A stretch of 64,000 nt of DNA from Galbitalea soli (GTDB lineage: Bacteria > Actinomycetota > Actinomycetes > Actinomycetales > Microbacteriaceae), in assembly GCF_010686725.1 (NCBI RefSeq), contig NZ_JAAGWZ010000005.1, positions 1-64,000 of the forward strand, written 5' to 3'. The notes beneath the pieces were generated by a model. That model was not told the DNA's origin. It ran no database searches and saw nothing but the letters and a program-made list of their open reading frames with translations. The position numbers and the translations under genes are program-made. This document shows, piece after piece, positions 8,001 through 17,656 of the stretch. The first letter of the stretch is position 1, and every line of letters begins with the position of its first letter.

Positions 8001-9641
8001 TCAGAGATCGCTGCCGTCGTACCGCATCCAGTCGACATCGAGCGTGGCGGGGGAGTCGCTCCCGTTGCCGCTCGCGAATGCCCCCATCCACACCCCCAGA
8101 AAGCCCCCGGCGTGCTCGGAGGACAGGGCCAGGGTCGAGCAGCGCGCGAGGTCGACGCCGTCGACGACGAAGGTCGCGTCGAAACCATCGAGGCGAATCG
8201 AGAGCGTCGCCGCGAAGCTCGCGTCGAGTCGGTCGGCGCGCACACTGCCCAGTAGCGTGTCGCGGTCGTCGGCACGGATGACCGCCCGCACGCTGCCCCT
8301 GGCATCGAGCTCGAGGCGCAGCTGCGCGCTCTCTGACTGGCGAACGGCGAGCCCGGCGGTCGCGCCCGCCCCCGCATCCGCTCCGGCTCCCGCCCCCGCG
8401 CCGCCCGGGGCGAACTCGACGCGCGCCGTGAGGGTTGCGCGAAGGTGCTGCTGGCGGCGACCCACGAACGCCGGCGCGCCGACCGCGGTGAGTGTCGCGG
8501 CGCGCGCGGGCAATCGCAGGAAGCCGGGCCGCGCGCCGAGGTCGTAGCGGGACTCGGTGCTCGTGCGCACGAGGGTCCACTCGGGGGCGAGCGTCGCGTC
8601 ATCGAAGTCGTCGTGCACCGCGACGTCGGGCGAGGGCTCGGCCACGACGAGGCCGACGCCGGGGGCGAACACCGGCCAGCCGTCTTCCCAGGCGACCGCG
8701 ACGCGGACGGTCTCGCGGCCGAGCGTGGAGCCCGTGCGCTCGGCGGGTGAGCCCTGCACAACGGCCGCGCCCCTCGGTGCCGGGGCAGCGACCTCCGGCG
8801 CAGGCGCAGCGTCCCCGGGCGCGACCCGCGCATCGCTCGTCGGTACCGCCCGTGTCGCGAGCAGGAACGCCGCCCACCCTCCGGCGGGCGTCTCCACGAG
8901 CTCGGCGTGACCGACCCCGACGATTCCTGCGGAGCGGCCCAGGTGGCGGTGGGTGAGCACCGGGTTCGCCGGGTCGCCGCGGTAGGGGCCGGTGACCGTC
9001 TCGGCGACGGCGATGCAGACGGCGTGGTTGCGCTCGGTGCCGCCCTCGGCGGCGAGCAGGTAGTAGCGGTCATCCACACGGTAGAGGTGAGGCCCCTCGG
9101 CCCAGACCGCACCGTGCAGCGCGCCGTGCCAGATGGGGTGCCGGGGCCCGATGAGCCGGAGAGCCACGGGGTCGAACTCGCTCAGCCAGACCTCGGTCTG
9201 GCCCTCCCAGAGACCGGGGCTCGCGAGCTCCGTGCCGCAGATCCAGGCTCGCCCGTCGTCGTCGAAGAACAGCGAGGGGTCGATGCCGGGTGCGTCGTCG
9301 AGCCAGACCGGATCCGACCAGTCGCCCGCGGGGTCGGTCGCCGTGATGACAAAAGTGCCCTGGCGACCGCTGCCCGCCACCAGTGTGTTCACGATGAAGA
9401 AGGTGCCGTCGTGGTGACGGATGGTCGGCGCGAACAGCCCACCGGAGGCGGGAACGGTCGACAGGTCGAGCTGGTCGGCCCGGTCGATGGCGTGGCCGAT
9501 CGGCGCCCACCGCTCGAGGTCGGTGCTGTGGAAGAGTGGCAGGCCCGGGAAGTACTCGAACGTCGAGGTGACGAGGTAGTAATCCGCGCCCACGCGCACG
9601 ACACTCGGATCCGGGTGGCAGCCCGGCAGCACCGGGTTCAC
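8001..9641 (-). CDS. Glycoside hydrolase family 43, beta-xylosidase/arabinofuranosidase
   Basis: A 546-residue enzyme without a signal peptide, so probably acting in the cytoplasm on imported xylo-oligosaccharides. The five-bladed propeller begins PVLPGCHPDPSVVRVG (general base Asp11), has the modulating Asp in GIDPSLFFDDDG and the acid Glu in VWAEGPHLY. A C-terminal concanavalin-like domain of beta-xylosidase type follows after about residue 310. The GTG start overlaps the GH3 stop (GTGA), showing translational coupling. Two Ala/Gly/Pro-rich insertions, one between the domains and one inside the second, are unusual and come from repetitive GC-rich DNA near 8,370-8,410 and 8,770-8,820. Confidence 0.9.
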   Translation of the reverse strand: MNPVLPGCHPDPSVVRVGADYYLVTSTFEYFPGLPLFHSTDLERWAPIGHAIDRADQLDLSTVPASGGLFAPTIRHHDGTFFIVNTLVAGSGRQGTFVITATDPAGDWSDPVWLDDAPGIDPSLFFDDDGRAWICGTELASPGLWEGQTEVWLSEFDPVALRLIGPRHPIWHGALHGAVWAEGPHLYRVDDRYYLLAAEGGTERNHAVCIAVAETVTGPYRGDPANPVLTHRHLGRSAGIVGVGHAELVETPAGGWAAFLLATRAVPTSDARVAPGDAAPAPEVAAPAPRGAAVVQGSPAERTGSTLGRETVRVAVAWEDGWPVFAPGVGLVVAEPSPDVAVHDDFDDATLAPEWTLVRTSTESRYDLGARPGFLRLPARAATLTAVGAPAFVGRRQQHLRATLTARVEFAPGGAGAGAGADAGAGATAGLAVRQSESAQLRLELDARGSVRAVIRADDRDTLLGSVRADRLDASFAATLSIRLDGFDATFVVDGVDLARCSTLALSSEHAGGFLGVWMGAFASGNGSDSPATLDVDWMRYDGSDL

Positions 9642-11983
9642 TCGAATCGCGCGTGCAGCTCGCGGCGGTGGTCGACCACACGCTCCGCACCGGTCAGGAT
9701 GACCCGCGCCTCCCACTCGATCGCCGCACTCGACCGCCCGAACCCCAGCACGACCGCGCCCGGCTCCACGACGCGGCGCCCGTCGCGCCCGGTGAAGGCC
9801 GCGAGGTCTGCGGCGACGGTGACGCGGATCCGCCGACGCTCCCCGGCGGCCAGCTCCACCCGCTGGTACCCGATGAGACGTCGGACGGGGCGCACCACGC
9901 TCGCCACCGGGTCGGAGAGGTACAGCTGCACGACCTCCACCGTGGCACGATCGCTCTCGTTGCGCACGGTGAGGGCGAGCTCGACCCGTCCGTCCGTTGC
10001 GATCTCCTCGGCGGAGACCGCGAGATCCGACCACTCGACCGCGCTGTACGACAGCCCGTGGCCGAAGGCGAAGGCGGCCGTCGGATCGATGTTGGAGACG
10101 CCGCTGCGCGAGGCGAGCGGGGAGGCCAGGTAGGTGGAGGGCTGAGCACCGGGATGACCCGGAACGCTGACCGGGAGCCGGCCGCTCGGGTTCACCCGTC
10201 CGCTCAGCACGCCGGCGATCGCTCCGGTACCCTCCTCGCCGGGGAAGAAGGTCTGCACGATCGCGGCCGCATCGCTGGCGGCACGGCCCAGGGCGTAGGG
10301 GCGGCCGGAGAGCAGGGTCACGATCACGGGCGTGGGGGTGGTGAGGAGGGCATCCAGCAGCTGCTGCTGCGCACCGGGCAGGGCCAGCGACTCGGCGTCG
10401 CAGCCCTCTCCGCTCGTTCCGCGCCCGAAGAGTCCCGCGCGGTCGCCGAGCGCGAGGAGCACGACGTCGGCCGCGGCTGCCGCGGCACGGGCCGGCCCGA
10501 AGTCGGTCTCGCCCCCGTCCACAGTCGTGCCCTGCTCGACGGTGACGGTCGCGTGGGGGAATTCGGCGCGCACGGCGTCCGCAAGAGTGGGCAGCACGAT
10601 CCCCAGCGGAACTCCCGGATGCTGCACGCCGACGTGCGCCGGAAACGAGTAGCAGCCCAGCACGGCCATCGGCTCGTCCGCGTTGGGGCCGATGAGGGCG
10701 ATGCGCAGTGCGCGCTCGGGAGCGAGCGGAAGGGTGCCATCGTTCGACAGCAGCACGATCGACTGCTCGGCGAGCGTGCGGGCGATGGCGCGTCCGGCGG
10801 CACTGTCGAGGTCGACGCTGCCGCGCACGCTCTCATCGTCGCTGGCCTCGCCCAGCGCGGCCGGCCGCGGGCTCCAGTCCGGATCGAGCAGCCCGAGCTC
10901 CACCTTCTGTGCCAGCACGCGGCGAAGTGCGCGATCCACGAGGGCCTCGTCGAGGCGACCGTCGCGCACCGCCGCCAGGAGCGGAGCGCCGAAGGTCTTG
11001 ACCGTCGGCAGCTCGACGTCGACGCCGGCGCCGAGCGCCGCCGCGGCCGCGCCTCCCCAGTCCTCGGCGATGCGGTGCAGGGTGTGCAGGAAGGCGATCC
11101 CGAAGTAGTCGGCGACGACCGTGCCCTCGAAGCCCCAGGTGTCGCGCAGCAGCGTGGTCAGCAGCGAGGCATCCGCCGCGGAGGGCACGCCATCCAGGTC
11201 GGTGTACGCGTGCATGACCGAGCGGACGCCGCTCTCGCGCACCGCCATCTCGAAGGGCGGGAGGATGACGTCGGCCAGCTCGCGCGGCCCGATCGAGACC
11301 GGGGCGAGATTGCGACCCGCGCGGGAGGCCGAGTATCCGGCGAAGTGCTTGAGGGTGGCGACGATTCCGGCCTCCTCGAGGCCCTGGACATAGGCGGTCG
11401 CGACAGTTCCGACGAGATAGGGGTCCTCGCCGATGGTCTCCTCCACCCGTCCCCAGCGCGCGTCGCGCACGACGTCGAGCACGGGTGCGAGTCCCTGATG
11501 CACGCCCACCGCCCGCATGTCCTCGCCGATCAGCTGCGCCATGCGTTTCACGAGCGTGGGGTTGAAGGACGCTCCCCAGGCGAGCGGAACGGGGTACGCG
11601 GTCGCGCCCCAGGCCGCGAAACCCGCGAGGCACTCCTCATGAGCGATCGCGGGGATTCCGAATCGGCTGCCGGCCACGATCCGCTCCTGCGTGCGCATGA
11701 GGGAGAGCGCACCCAGCGCAGGGTCGACGGGCGCGCTGCCGAAGGGGCGGGTCAGCTGGCCCAGACCCCTCGGCAGCAGTTCGTCGAGGTCGATCTCGTC
11801 GTCCATCTCGTGCTGGTGCGGGGCGACCTCGCCGCCGTCGCCATCGGCGCCCACCCACACTCCGTAGAGCTGGGCGACCTTCTCCTCGAGTGTCATCGCG
11901 GCAACGAGAGCGTCGACTCGCGTCGCGACCGGGAGGGCGGGGTCACGCCAGGGGAGCACGCGGACGGGTTCTGTGGTGGTCAT
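9638..11983 (-). CDS. Glycoside hydrolase family 3, beta-xylosidase/beta-glucosidase
   Basis: A 781-residue GH3 enzyme releasing terminal sugars from short beta-linked oligosaccharides. The N-terminal barrel contains TLEEKVAQLYG, RWGRVEETIGEDPYL and the KHFAGYS substrate-binding motif. The nucleophile is the Asp of VVADYFG near residue 290. The alpha/beta sandwich and a fibronectin III-like end (VVQLYLSDP) follow. There is no signal peptide, so hydrolysis is likely intracellular. It starts three bases after the permease gene and overlaps the GH43 gene, making it part of the uptake operon. Xylosidase activity is inferred from the xylA/xylB context. Confidence 0.9.
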   Translation of the reverse strand: MTTTEPVRVLPWRDPALPVATRVDALVAAMTLEEKVAQLYGVWVGADGDGGEVAPHQHEMDDEIDLDELLPRGLGQLTRPFGSAPVDPALGALSLMRTQERIVAGSRFGIPAIAHEECLAGFAAWGATAYPVPLAWGASFNPTLVKRMAQLIGEDMRAVGVHQGLAPVLDVVRDARWGRVEETIGEDPYLVGTVATAYVQGLEEAGIVATLKHFAGYSASRAGRNLAPVSIGPRELADVILPPFEMAVRESGVRSVMHAYTDLDGVPSAADASLLTTLLRDTWGFEGTVVADYFGIAFLHTLHRIAEDWGGAAAAALGAGVDVELPTVKTFGAPLLAAVRDGRLDEALVDRALRRVLAQKVELGLLDPDWSPRPAALGEASDDESVRGSVDLDSAAGRAIARTLAEQSIVLLSNDGTLPLAPERALRIALIGPNADEPMAVLGCYSFPAHVGVQHPGVPLGIVLPTLADAVRAEFPHATVTVEQGTTVDGGETDFGPARAAAAAADVVLLALGDRAGLFGRGTSGEGCDAESLALPGAQQQLLDALLTTPTPVIVTLLSGRPYALGRAASDAAAIVQTFFPGEEGTGAIAGVLSGRVNPSGRLPVSVPGHPGAQPSTYLASPLASRSGVSNIDPTAAFAFGHGLSYSAVEWSDLAVSAEEIATDGRVELALTVRNESDRATVEVVQLYLSDPVASVVRPVRRLIGYQRVELAAGERRRIRVTVAADLAAFTGRDGRRVVEPGAVVLGFGRSSAAIEWEARVILTGAERVVDHRRELHARFE

Positions 11984-11986
11984 GGA

Positions 11987-12805
11987 TCACTTGCCTCCGA
12001 CGCCCATGAGGCCCTGCACCAGCGACCGTCGGGCGAATAGGTAGACCAGGAGCACGGGCACCATGGACATCACGACCGCGGCCAGCAGGCCGGGGATGTT
12101 GACGCCGTACTGCGTCTGGAAGTTGAAGAGCCCGAGCGTGATGACACGGTTCGAGTCGGACTGCGTGAGGATGAGCGGGAAGAGGAAGCCGTTCCAGGCC
12201 TGCAGCGCCGAGAACACGATGATGGTCGACAGGCCGCCCTTCGACAGCGGGATGGCGAGGCGGAAGAACGCCCGCGCGGGGCTCGCGCCATCCACCGCCA
12301 TCGCCTCGTACAGCTCCGGGGTGATGTCGCGCATGGATCCGCTGAGGATCAGCGTGCAGATCGGGAGCGCGAAGGCCGCGGTCGGCAGGATCACCCCGAT
12401 GAGGTTGTCGTAGAGACCCGCAAGGCTGATCAGATAGAAGATCGGCACGATGACCGCCTGCGCCGGGATCGCGAGTCCGAGCAGGAACAGCCGGAACACG
12501 AGCGATGTCGCCCGGTTCTGGTTGCGCACGACCGCGTAGCTCAGTGGTGGCACGAGCACCACGACGATCGCGACCACGCTGACCGTGACGATCACGGTGT
12601 TCACGAAGTAGTGCCCGAATCCGACCGAGAAGGCGTTCACGTAGTTCTCGAACGTGAAGGTGTTCGGGATGCCCAGGGCGCCGGTCTTCCCATACCCGGC
12701 CTGTGTCTCGAAGGTGGCCTGGAGCATGACGTAGAGCGGGATGGCGATGATGGCCAGCCAGATGACCGCGCCGACGCCCGCCGCGTAGTTGGGACGTGCC
12801 TTCAT
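11987..12805 (-). CDS. Carbohydrate ABC transporter permease, MalG-like
   Basis: A 272-residue inner-membrane subunit of a CUT1 sugar importer with six membrane segments. The cytoplasmic loop EAMAVDGASPARAFFRLAIPL is the EAA motif that docks the ATPase. ATG 12805 overlaps the stop of the partner permease by one base (TGATG). No ATPase gene occurs in the locus, so the importer presumably borrows a shared MsiK-type ATPase, as is common in actinobacteria. Confidence 0.9.
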   Translation of the reverse strand: MKARPNYAAGVGAVIWLAIIAIPLYVMLQATFETQAGYGKTGALGIPNTFTFENYVNAFSVGFGHYFVNTVIVTVSVVAIVVVLVPPLSYAVVRNQNRATSLVFRLFLLGLAIPAQAVIVPIFYLISLAGLYDNLIGVILPTAAFALPICTLILSGSMRDITPELYEAMAVDGASPARAFFRLAIPLSKGGLSTIIVFSALQAWNGFLFPLILTQSDSNRVITLGLFNFQTQYGVNIPGLLAAVVMSMVPVLLVYLFARRSLVQGLMGVGGK

Positions 12806-13725
12806 CACAGGCCTTCCTGGGTGCTGCGCATCTTGTCGTACCCCGTGGCGCGCACGACGACGAGCGAGATCGTGGTCGCGACGACCGCGAGCACGAGGGC
12901 GATCGCGCTGGCCGTTCCGAAGTCGAACCCGAGGAACGCCTTCTGATACATGTAATAGGCGGTGTTGGTGCTCGCGGTGCCCGGTCCGCCGGCGGTGAGG
13001 ATCAGCACCGTGTCGAACGCGGTCAGCCCGCCCACGAGCATGAGCACGAGCGAGGTGATCATGCTGTTGCGCAGCTGCGGGATCGTGACGTTGAAGAAGC
13101 TGCGCACGGTTCCCGCCCCGTCGATCTGGGCCGCCTGATAGAGCACGGGTGGGATCGCCCGGGCGGCGCCCTGATAGATGAGCGTGTGGAACGGGATGAA
13201 CTGCCATCCGCCCACGAAGGTGAGAACCCCGATCGCCCCCGCCTGGCTGCCCAGCAGGTTGCCGTTGCCGAAGAGCCATGGCAGCTCGCCCGGGATGCCG
13301 AAGTTCGGGTCGATGAGCGCCCGCCAGAGCACCGAGATGGCGGCGCTCGACAGGAGGAGCGGCACGAAGCAGATCGCCGACAGCACCGCGCGGTTCTTCT
13401 GGTGCCCGGCTGCCCAGACCCCGAGCAGGATGCTGAGCGGGGTCTGGGTGACGATGCCGAGCACCACGAGCACGACCGTGATCCCCAGGCTCTGAATCAT
13501 CACCGGGTCTTTGGCGAGCGCGACCCAGTTATCCACCCCGTTGAACTGCGGCGTGCCGAGCCCGTTCCAACTGGTGAAGGAGAGGATCGCGACGAAGACG
13601 AGCGGAACGATGGCGAAGAGCCCGAAGAAGACGGTGGCGGGCACGGCCCAGGCGAATCCCGGGCGACCCACGGAGGGGCCGCCCGGGCGACGCGAGGTCC
13701 GCTTGCCCTGAGCAAGCGTGGTCAT
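12805..13725 (-). CDS. Carbohydrate ABC transporter permease, MalF-like
   Basis: A 306-residue permease with six membrane segments and the EAA-loop YQAAQIDGAGTVRSFFNVTIPQL. It forms a heterodimer with the MalG-like protein encoded next. It begins 30 bases after the binding-protein gene. The positively charged N-terminus GKRTSRRPGG stays in the cytoplasm. The substrate is inferred to be xylo-oligosaccharides from the neighbouring GH43, GH3, xylA and xylB genes. Confidence 0.9.
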   Translation of the reverse strand: MTTLAQGKRTSRRPGGPSVGRPGFAWAVPATVFFGLFAIVPLVFVAILSFTSWNGLGTPQFNGVDNWVALAKDPVMIQSLGITVVLVVLGIVTQTPLSILLGVWAAGHQKNRAVLSAICFVPLLLSSAAISVLWRALIDPNFGIPGELPWLFGNGNLLGSQAGAIGVLTFVGGWQFIPFHTLIYQGAARAIPPVLYQAAQIDGAGTVRSFFNVTIPQLRNSMITSLVLMLVGGLTAFDTVLILTAGGPGTASTNTAYYMYQKAFLGFDFGTASAIALVLAVVATTISLVVVRATGYDKMRSTQEGL

Positions 13726-13755
13726 GGCGTGTCGTTTCTGTTGCGGTGGGGCGAG

Positions 13756-15069
13756 CTACTTGATGGGCAGGGCCTGCATGGCCGCGGCGAATCCCGCGGC
13801 ATCCAGCCGTCCCGCGAAGTAGCCCTCGACCGCGGTGTGCATCGCGGTGGATGCGGTCTGCGGGTAGGCCTGATCCCACGACAGCTGGAACGAGTTGGCG
13901 TCCTTCACCAGGTTGTACTGGAAGGTCGCGTAGTCGGGGCTGGCCGCCGTGCTGAGGAAGTTCACGGTGTTGGTCGTGGTCGGCAGGTTGCCGATCGCGA
14001 GCTGCGCCTTCACGAACTCGTCGGAGTACATGAGCTTCAGGAAGTCGCGCACCGTGTTCGGGTACCGGGTCGCCTTGATCACCGAGTAGAAGTTGTTCGT
14101 GTTGCCCGCGAGGTCGGTCTGGTTGCCCGCGCCGCCGGCGATGGACGGGAAGGCGCTGTAGCCCAGGTCCTTGGCGGCGAAGGCGGGGTCGGCCGCCTGC
14201 TGGGTGGAGTAGTTCCACGAGCCCATCAGCTCGAACGCGGCCTTGCCGGTGCGCAGGAGCTTGGGGCTGCCGCCATCGGTGAACTTGACGGAATCGAAGT
14301 TGGTGCCGAAGGCGCCCGCGTCGATGAGCTGCTTGATGTCTTTGAGCGCGGTCATGCTCGCGTCGCTCGTCCACTGCGACTTGTCGCCCGCGAGGGCCTT
14401 GTCGAACAGCTGGGGGCCGGCGACGCGGTCGTAGACGTACTCGTACCACATGAGGGTCGGCCACTGGTCGGCGCCACCGAGGGCGATCGGGGTGATGCCC
14501 GCGGCCTTCAGCGTCGTCACATCGGCGAGCAGTTCATCCCAGGTGGTGGGCGGGGTGATGTTGTACTTCGCGAGCACCTGCTTGTTGCTGAAGAGCATGA
14601 CCGGCTGGGTTCCGCGCATCGGGATGCCGTAGTCGTGACCGCCCATCGAGGCGGAGTTGAAGACCGAGGGCAGGAAGGAGCTCTTGAGCTTCGGGTCCTG
14701 CGCGATGAAGCCGTCGAGCGGCAGGAGCAGTCCCGCGTTCACGAACTGGGCGATGCTGCCGCCGCCCCAGTTGAAGAACACATCGGGAGCCGACTTGGTG
14801 CTGATGATCGTCTGGAGCTTCTGCTGGTAGTTCGCGCCGGGGATCTTGTCGAGGACGACCTTGATCTTCGAGGTCTTGTTGAAGGTGTCGGCGATCTGCT
14901 GCTCGACCTTGTTGGCGGTGTCACCGTAGATCGCGACGTGGATGACGCCGGCCGGGCGGTCGGATGCGGCGCCCGCTCCGCTCGACGAGCATCCGCTCAG
15001 GGCGACTCCCACCGCCAGAATCGCGGTCGCAGCGAGGGCTCGGGTGAGCCGTGCGCTTCGTTTGTTCAT
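13756..15069 (-). CDS. Extracellular sugar-binding lipoprotein (family 1 solute-binding protein)
   Basis: A 437-residue lipoprotein. The lipobox is ALSGCSSS, with the acylated Cys near residue 27, so the mature protein is anchored on the outer face of the membrane. The rest has the two-lobed family 1 fold (VIHVAIYGDTANKVEQQIADTFNK, then a central NWGGGS segment). It captures the sugar for the MalF/MalG-like permeases and is first gene of the uptake-hydrolysis operon. A perfect palindrome lies 14 bases before its start and a divergent LacI gene beyond it. Confidence 0.92.
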   Translation of the reverse strand: MNKRSARLTRALAATAILAVGVALSGCSSSGAGAASDRPAGVIHVAIYGDTANKVEQQIADTFNKTSKIKVVLDKIPGANYQQKLQTIISTKSAPDVFFNWGGGSIAQFVNAGLLLPLDGFIAQDPKLKSSFLPSVFNSASMGGHDYGIPMRGTQPVMLFSNKQVLAKYNITPPTTWDELLADVTTLKAAGITPIALGGADQWPTLMWYEYVYDRVAGPQLFDKALAGDKSQWTSDASMTALKDIKQLIDAGAFGTNFDSVKFTDGGSPKLLRTGKAAFELMGSWNYSTQQAADPAFAAKDLGYSAFPSIAGGAGNQTDLAGNTNNFYSVIKATRYPNTVRDFLKLMYSDEFVKAQLAIGNLPTTTNTVNFLSTAASPDYATFQYNLVKDANSFQLSWDQAYPQTASTAMHTAVEGYFAGRLDAAGFAAAMQALPIK

Positions 15070-15082
15070 CTTTGAACGCCTC

Positions 15083-15095
15083 TCGAAAGTTTCGA
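15083..15095. promoter_or_regulatory. LacI-type operator TCGAAAGTTTCGA
   Basis: A perfect 13-bp palindrome 14 bases upstream of the binding-protein start codon, so within the leader or core promoter of the sugar operon. A related half-site GCCGAAAGT occurs at about 15102. The divergent LacI-family gene is the obvious candidate ligand-controlled repressor. Confidence 0.6.
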
Positions 15096-15141
15096 CGTCA
15101 TCGCCGAAAGTGATTAGGATGGTTGGAGCTTACGTTCTCCC

Positions 15142-15168
15142 CTATTTGGTGTCAAGAACAACAAATAG
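15142..15168. promoter_or_regulatory. Inverted repeat CTATTTG...CAAATAG containing GAACAACAAAT
   Basis: Seven-base arms (15142-15148 and 15162-15168) flank a 13-base spacer. The right part contains GAACAACAAAT at 15156-15166, the same eleven bases found in the xylA promoter palindrome (minus strand, 18888-18878). A regulator common to both promoters, probably the ROK protein, could bind here. Confidence 0.5.
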
Positions 15169-15195
15169 AACTTTCCCGTGCAAGGATTGGCGATC

Positions 15196-16236
15196 ATGAC
15201 CGACGTGACCCGCAGCGCCGACCCCGCGGACCGGGTCACCCTCTCCGCTGTGGCTGAGGAGGCTGGAGTCTCCATCGCGACCATCTCCAAGGTGCTCAAC
15301 GGCAGGCGGGATGTGGCCTCGGGCACGCGGGCGCGCGTGGAGGGCATCCTCGAGAAGAACGGATACCGACGGCGCGGAACCGAGCGGCGCACCTCCACGC
15401 TCATCGAGGTCGTGTTCCACGAGCTCGACAGCGCCTGGTCGATGGAGATCATCAAGGGCGTCGAAAATATCGCTCGGGCGAACGACATGAGCGTCGTCCT
15501 GACGGAGAGCGGCAGCCGTCACGCTCCCGGCCCGGAGTGGATCGCCGGGGTTCTCCAGCGCCGCCCCGCCGGCGTGGTCCTCGTCTTCTCCGACCTCGCC
15601 CCCGCGCACAAGGAGCAGCTGCGCTCCCGCGACATCCCGTTCGTGATCGTCGATCCCGCGGGCGACCCCTCGCCGGGCGTGCCCTCGGTGGGCTCGGCCA
15701 ACTGGGCGGGCGGCCTCGCGGCGACCCGGCACCTTCTCGAACTCGGTCACACCCGCATCGCGGCGATCACCGGGCCCGACGACATGATGTGCTCGCTGGC
15801 CCGCCTCGACGGCTTCCGCTCCGCGATGAACTCGGCGGGCGTCGCGGTCGACCCCGCGTTCGTCCGCTTCGGCGACTTCCACGTCGAGGGCGGCCGACAG
15901 CAGGCGGATGACCTCCTCGACCTCCCCGAGCGGCCGACCGCGATCTTCGCCGGCAGCGACCTGCAGGCCCTGGGCGTGCTGGAGGCGGCTCGGGCACGCG
16001 GAATCCGCGTGCCCGAGGACCTCTCGGTCGTGGGCTACGACGACGTGCCGCTCGCGCGGTGGTCGAGCCCGAGCCTCACGACCATCCACCAGCCGCTGCA
16101 GAAGATGGCCGAGGAGGCCGCGCGACTCGTGCTGCGCCTGCGTGAGGGCGCCGACGTGCTCGACCGCCGGATCGATCTCGCCACGCACCTCGTGGTGCGG
16201 GGCAGCACGTCCCGACTGGCCGGGCCCGCCGCCTGA
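15196..16236 (+). CDS. LacI-family transcriptional regulator of the sugar operon
   Basis: A 346-residue repressor. The N-terminal DNA-binding part VTLSAVAEEAGVSIATISKVLNG, followed by the hinge region, is typical of LacI proteins; a periplasmic-binding-protein-like ligand domain follows from about residue 65. ATG 15196 is chosen over GTG 15178 because AAGGA stands nine bases before it. It is divergent from the binding-protein operon, with palindromes between them, and convergent with xylB (three-base gap). The inducer is presumably xylose or xylobiose. Confidence 0.9.
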   Translation: MTDVTRSADPADRVTLSAVAEEAGVSIATISKVLNGRRDVASGTRARVEGILEKNGYRRRGTERRTSTLIEVVFHELDSAWSMEIIKGVENIARANDMSVVLTESGSRHAPGPEWIAGVLQRRPAGVVLVFSDLAPAHKEQLRSRDIPFVIVDPAGDPSPGVPSVGSANWAGGLAATRHLLELGHTRIAAITGPDDMMCSLARLDGFRSAMNSAGVAVDPAFVRFGDFHVEGGRQQADDLLDLPERPTAIFAGSDLQALGVLEAARARGIRVPEDLSVVGYDDVPLARWSSPSLTTIHQPLQKMAEEAARLVLRLREGADVLDRRIDLATHLVVRGSTSRLAGPAA

Positions 16237-16239
16237 CCG

Positions 16240-17649
16240 CTACGCGGCGTACTGCGCGCGGATGACCGGCCGATAGTCGACCGGGGGCTGAGCCACGACC
16301 CCCACCGGCCACTCCGGACGCGCACCCGTCAGTGCCCACGCGGCCTGCACGGCGGCTCCGGCGGCCACGAACTCGCCGGGCTCCGGAACCACCACGGGGA
16401 TATCGAACACCTGCGCCGCGATCGCGGACACGGCCTCGTTCTGGGCCGCGCCGCCGATCAGCAGCAGTCGGTCGGCGCGGACGCCGAGCCGGGTGACGGC
16501 GTCGAGTCCGTCGGCGAGGGCGCAGAGCATCCCCTCGATCGCCGCCCGGGCGAGGCGTGGCCGGGTGGTCGAGGCGAGCGTCATACCCGTGAGCGTCGCC
16601 GTCGCGTCGGGCAGGTTGGGGGTGCGCTCGCCTTCGAAGTAGGGGTGCAGCACGAGGCCGCCGGAGCCGGGCTCCGCCTGGAGCGCGAGCCGCCCCAGCT
16701 CCTCGTGGTCGACCCCGAGCAGACCGGCGATCGAGTCGAGGATCCGCGCCGCGTTGAGGGTGGCGACGAGCGGCAGGTAGAGGCCTGAGGCGTCGGCGAA
16801 GCCCGCGACGGTGCCCGACTCGTCGGCGATCGGGGCGTCGGTCACGGCGAACACAGTGCCGCTCGTGCCGATCGAGATCACGACGTCGCCCTGGGCCGCG
16901 CCGAGCCCGAGCGCGCCGCCCGCGTTGTCACCCGCGCCGGCGGCCACCGGGGTTCCCACGGGGATCAGCGGTGTGTCGGCGACGACGGGGCGAGACTCCC
17001 CGGGCGCGAGGATGACCGGCAGCACGATGCCCGCCACGTCCTCCGCCGTGCGGCGCAGGCCGATCGCGAGCAGCTCCCGGTCGTACTCGTTCGTCGCGGG
17101 GTTGAAGTACACCGTGCCGCTCGCGTCGGAGCGGTCGGTGAACAATTCGTCGAGCGCGGGGTTCTCGGGCCCGAATCCGCGCAGTCGCCAGCTCAGCCAG
17201 TCGTGCGGGAGCGCGACCGCCGCGATGCGCGCCGCGTTGTCGGGCTCCGTGTCGGCGAGCCAGCGCAGCTTCGTCAGTGTGAAGGAGGCGACCGGCACCG
17301 AACCGGTGCGTCGCGCGAACTCGCCCGCGCCCACCTCCTCGATCAGCTGCTGCGCCGCGGCCGCCGAGCGTGTGTCGTTCCAGAGCAGGGCATCCCGGAT
17401 CACCGTGCCGGCGGAGTCGAGCACCACCATGCCGTGCTGCTGGCCCGCGATCGACACCGCGGCGACGTCGTCGAAGCCCCCCGCGTCGGTGATCGCGGTC
17501 TGGAGCGCGCTCCACCAGGCCTCGGGATCGACGGCGGTGCCCGTGGGGTGGGTGGCGCGGCCGGTGCGCACGGTGGCCCCGGTGTGCGCATCCCGGATGA
17601 CGACCTTGCAGCTCTGGGTGGACGAGTCGACGCCGGCGACGAGGGTCAT
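16240..17649 (-). CDS. xylB: Xylulokinase
   Basis: A 469-residue FGGY-family kinase that phosphorylates D-xylulose to xylulose 5-phosphate, the entry to the pentose phosphate pathway. The first ATP-binding loop is [14 protein letters not shown], the substrate region [13 protein letters not shown] is that of xylulokinases, and [13 protein letters not shown] lies in the second domain. It starts seven bases after xylA and is co-transcribed with it. ATG 17649 fits the family N-terminus; longer upstream readings run through xylA. Confidence 0.95.
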   Translation of the reverse strand: MTLVAGVDSSTQSCKVVIRDAHTGATVRTGRATHPTGTAVDPEAWWSALQTAITDAGGFDDVAAVSIAGQQHGMVVLDSAGTVIRDALLWNDTRSAAAAQQLIEEVGAGEFARRTGSVPVASFTLTKLRWLADTEPDNAARIAAVALPHDWLSWRLRGFGPENPALDELFTDRSDASGTVYFNPATNEYDRELLAIGLRRTAEDVAGIVLPVILAPGESRPVVADTPLIPVGTPVAAGAGDNAGGALGLGAAQGDVVISIGTSGTVFAVTDAPIADESGTVAGFADASGLYLPLVATLNAARILDSIAGLLGVDHEELGRLALQAEPGSGGLVLHPYFEGERTPNLPDATATLTGMTLASTTRPRLARAAIEGMLCALADGLDAVTRLGVRADRLLLIGGAAQNEAVSAIAAQVFDIPVVVPEPGEFVAAGAAVQAAWALTGARPEWPVGVVAQPPVDYRPVIRAQYAA

Positions 17650-17656
17650 CGAGCGA

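Noticed and set aside
6055-8580. Long open frame of 841 codons on the minus strand
   Set aside because: Arg/Ala/Gly-rich composition and full overlap with the GH43 and membrane-protein genes in other frames mark it as a high-GC shadow.
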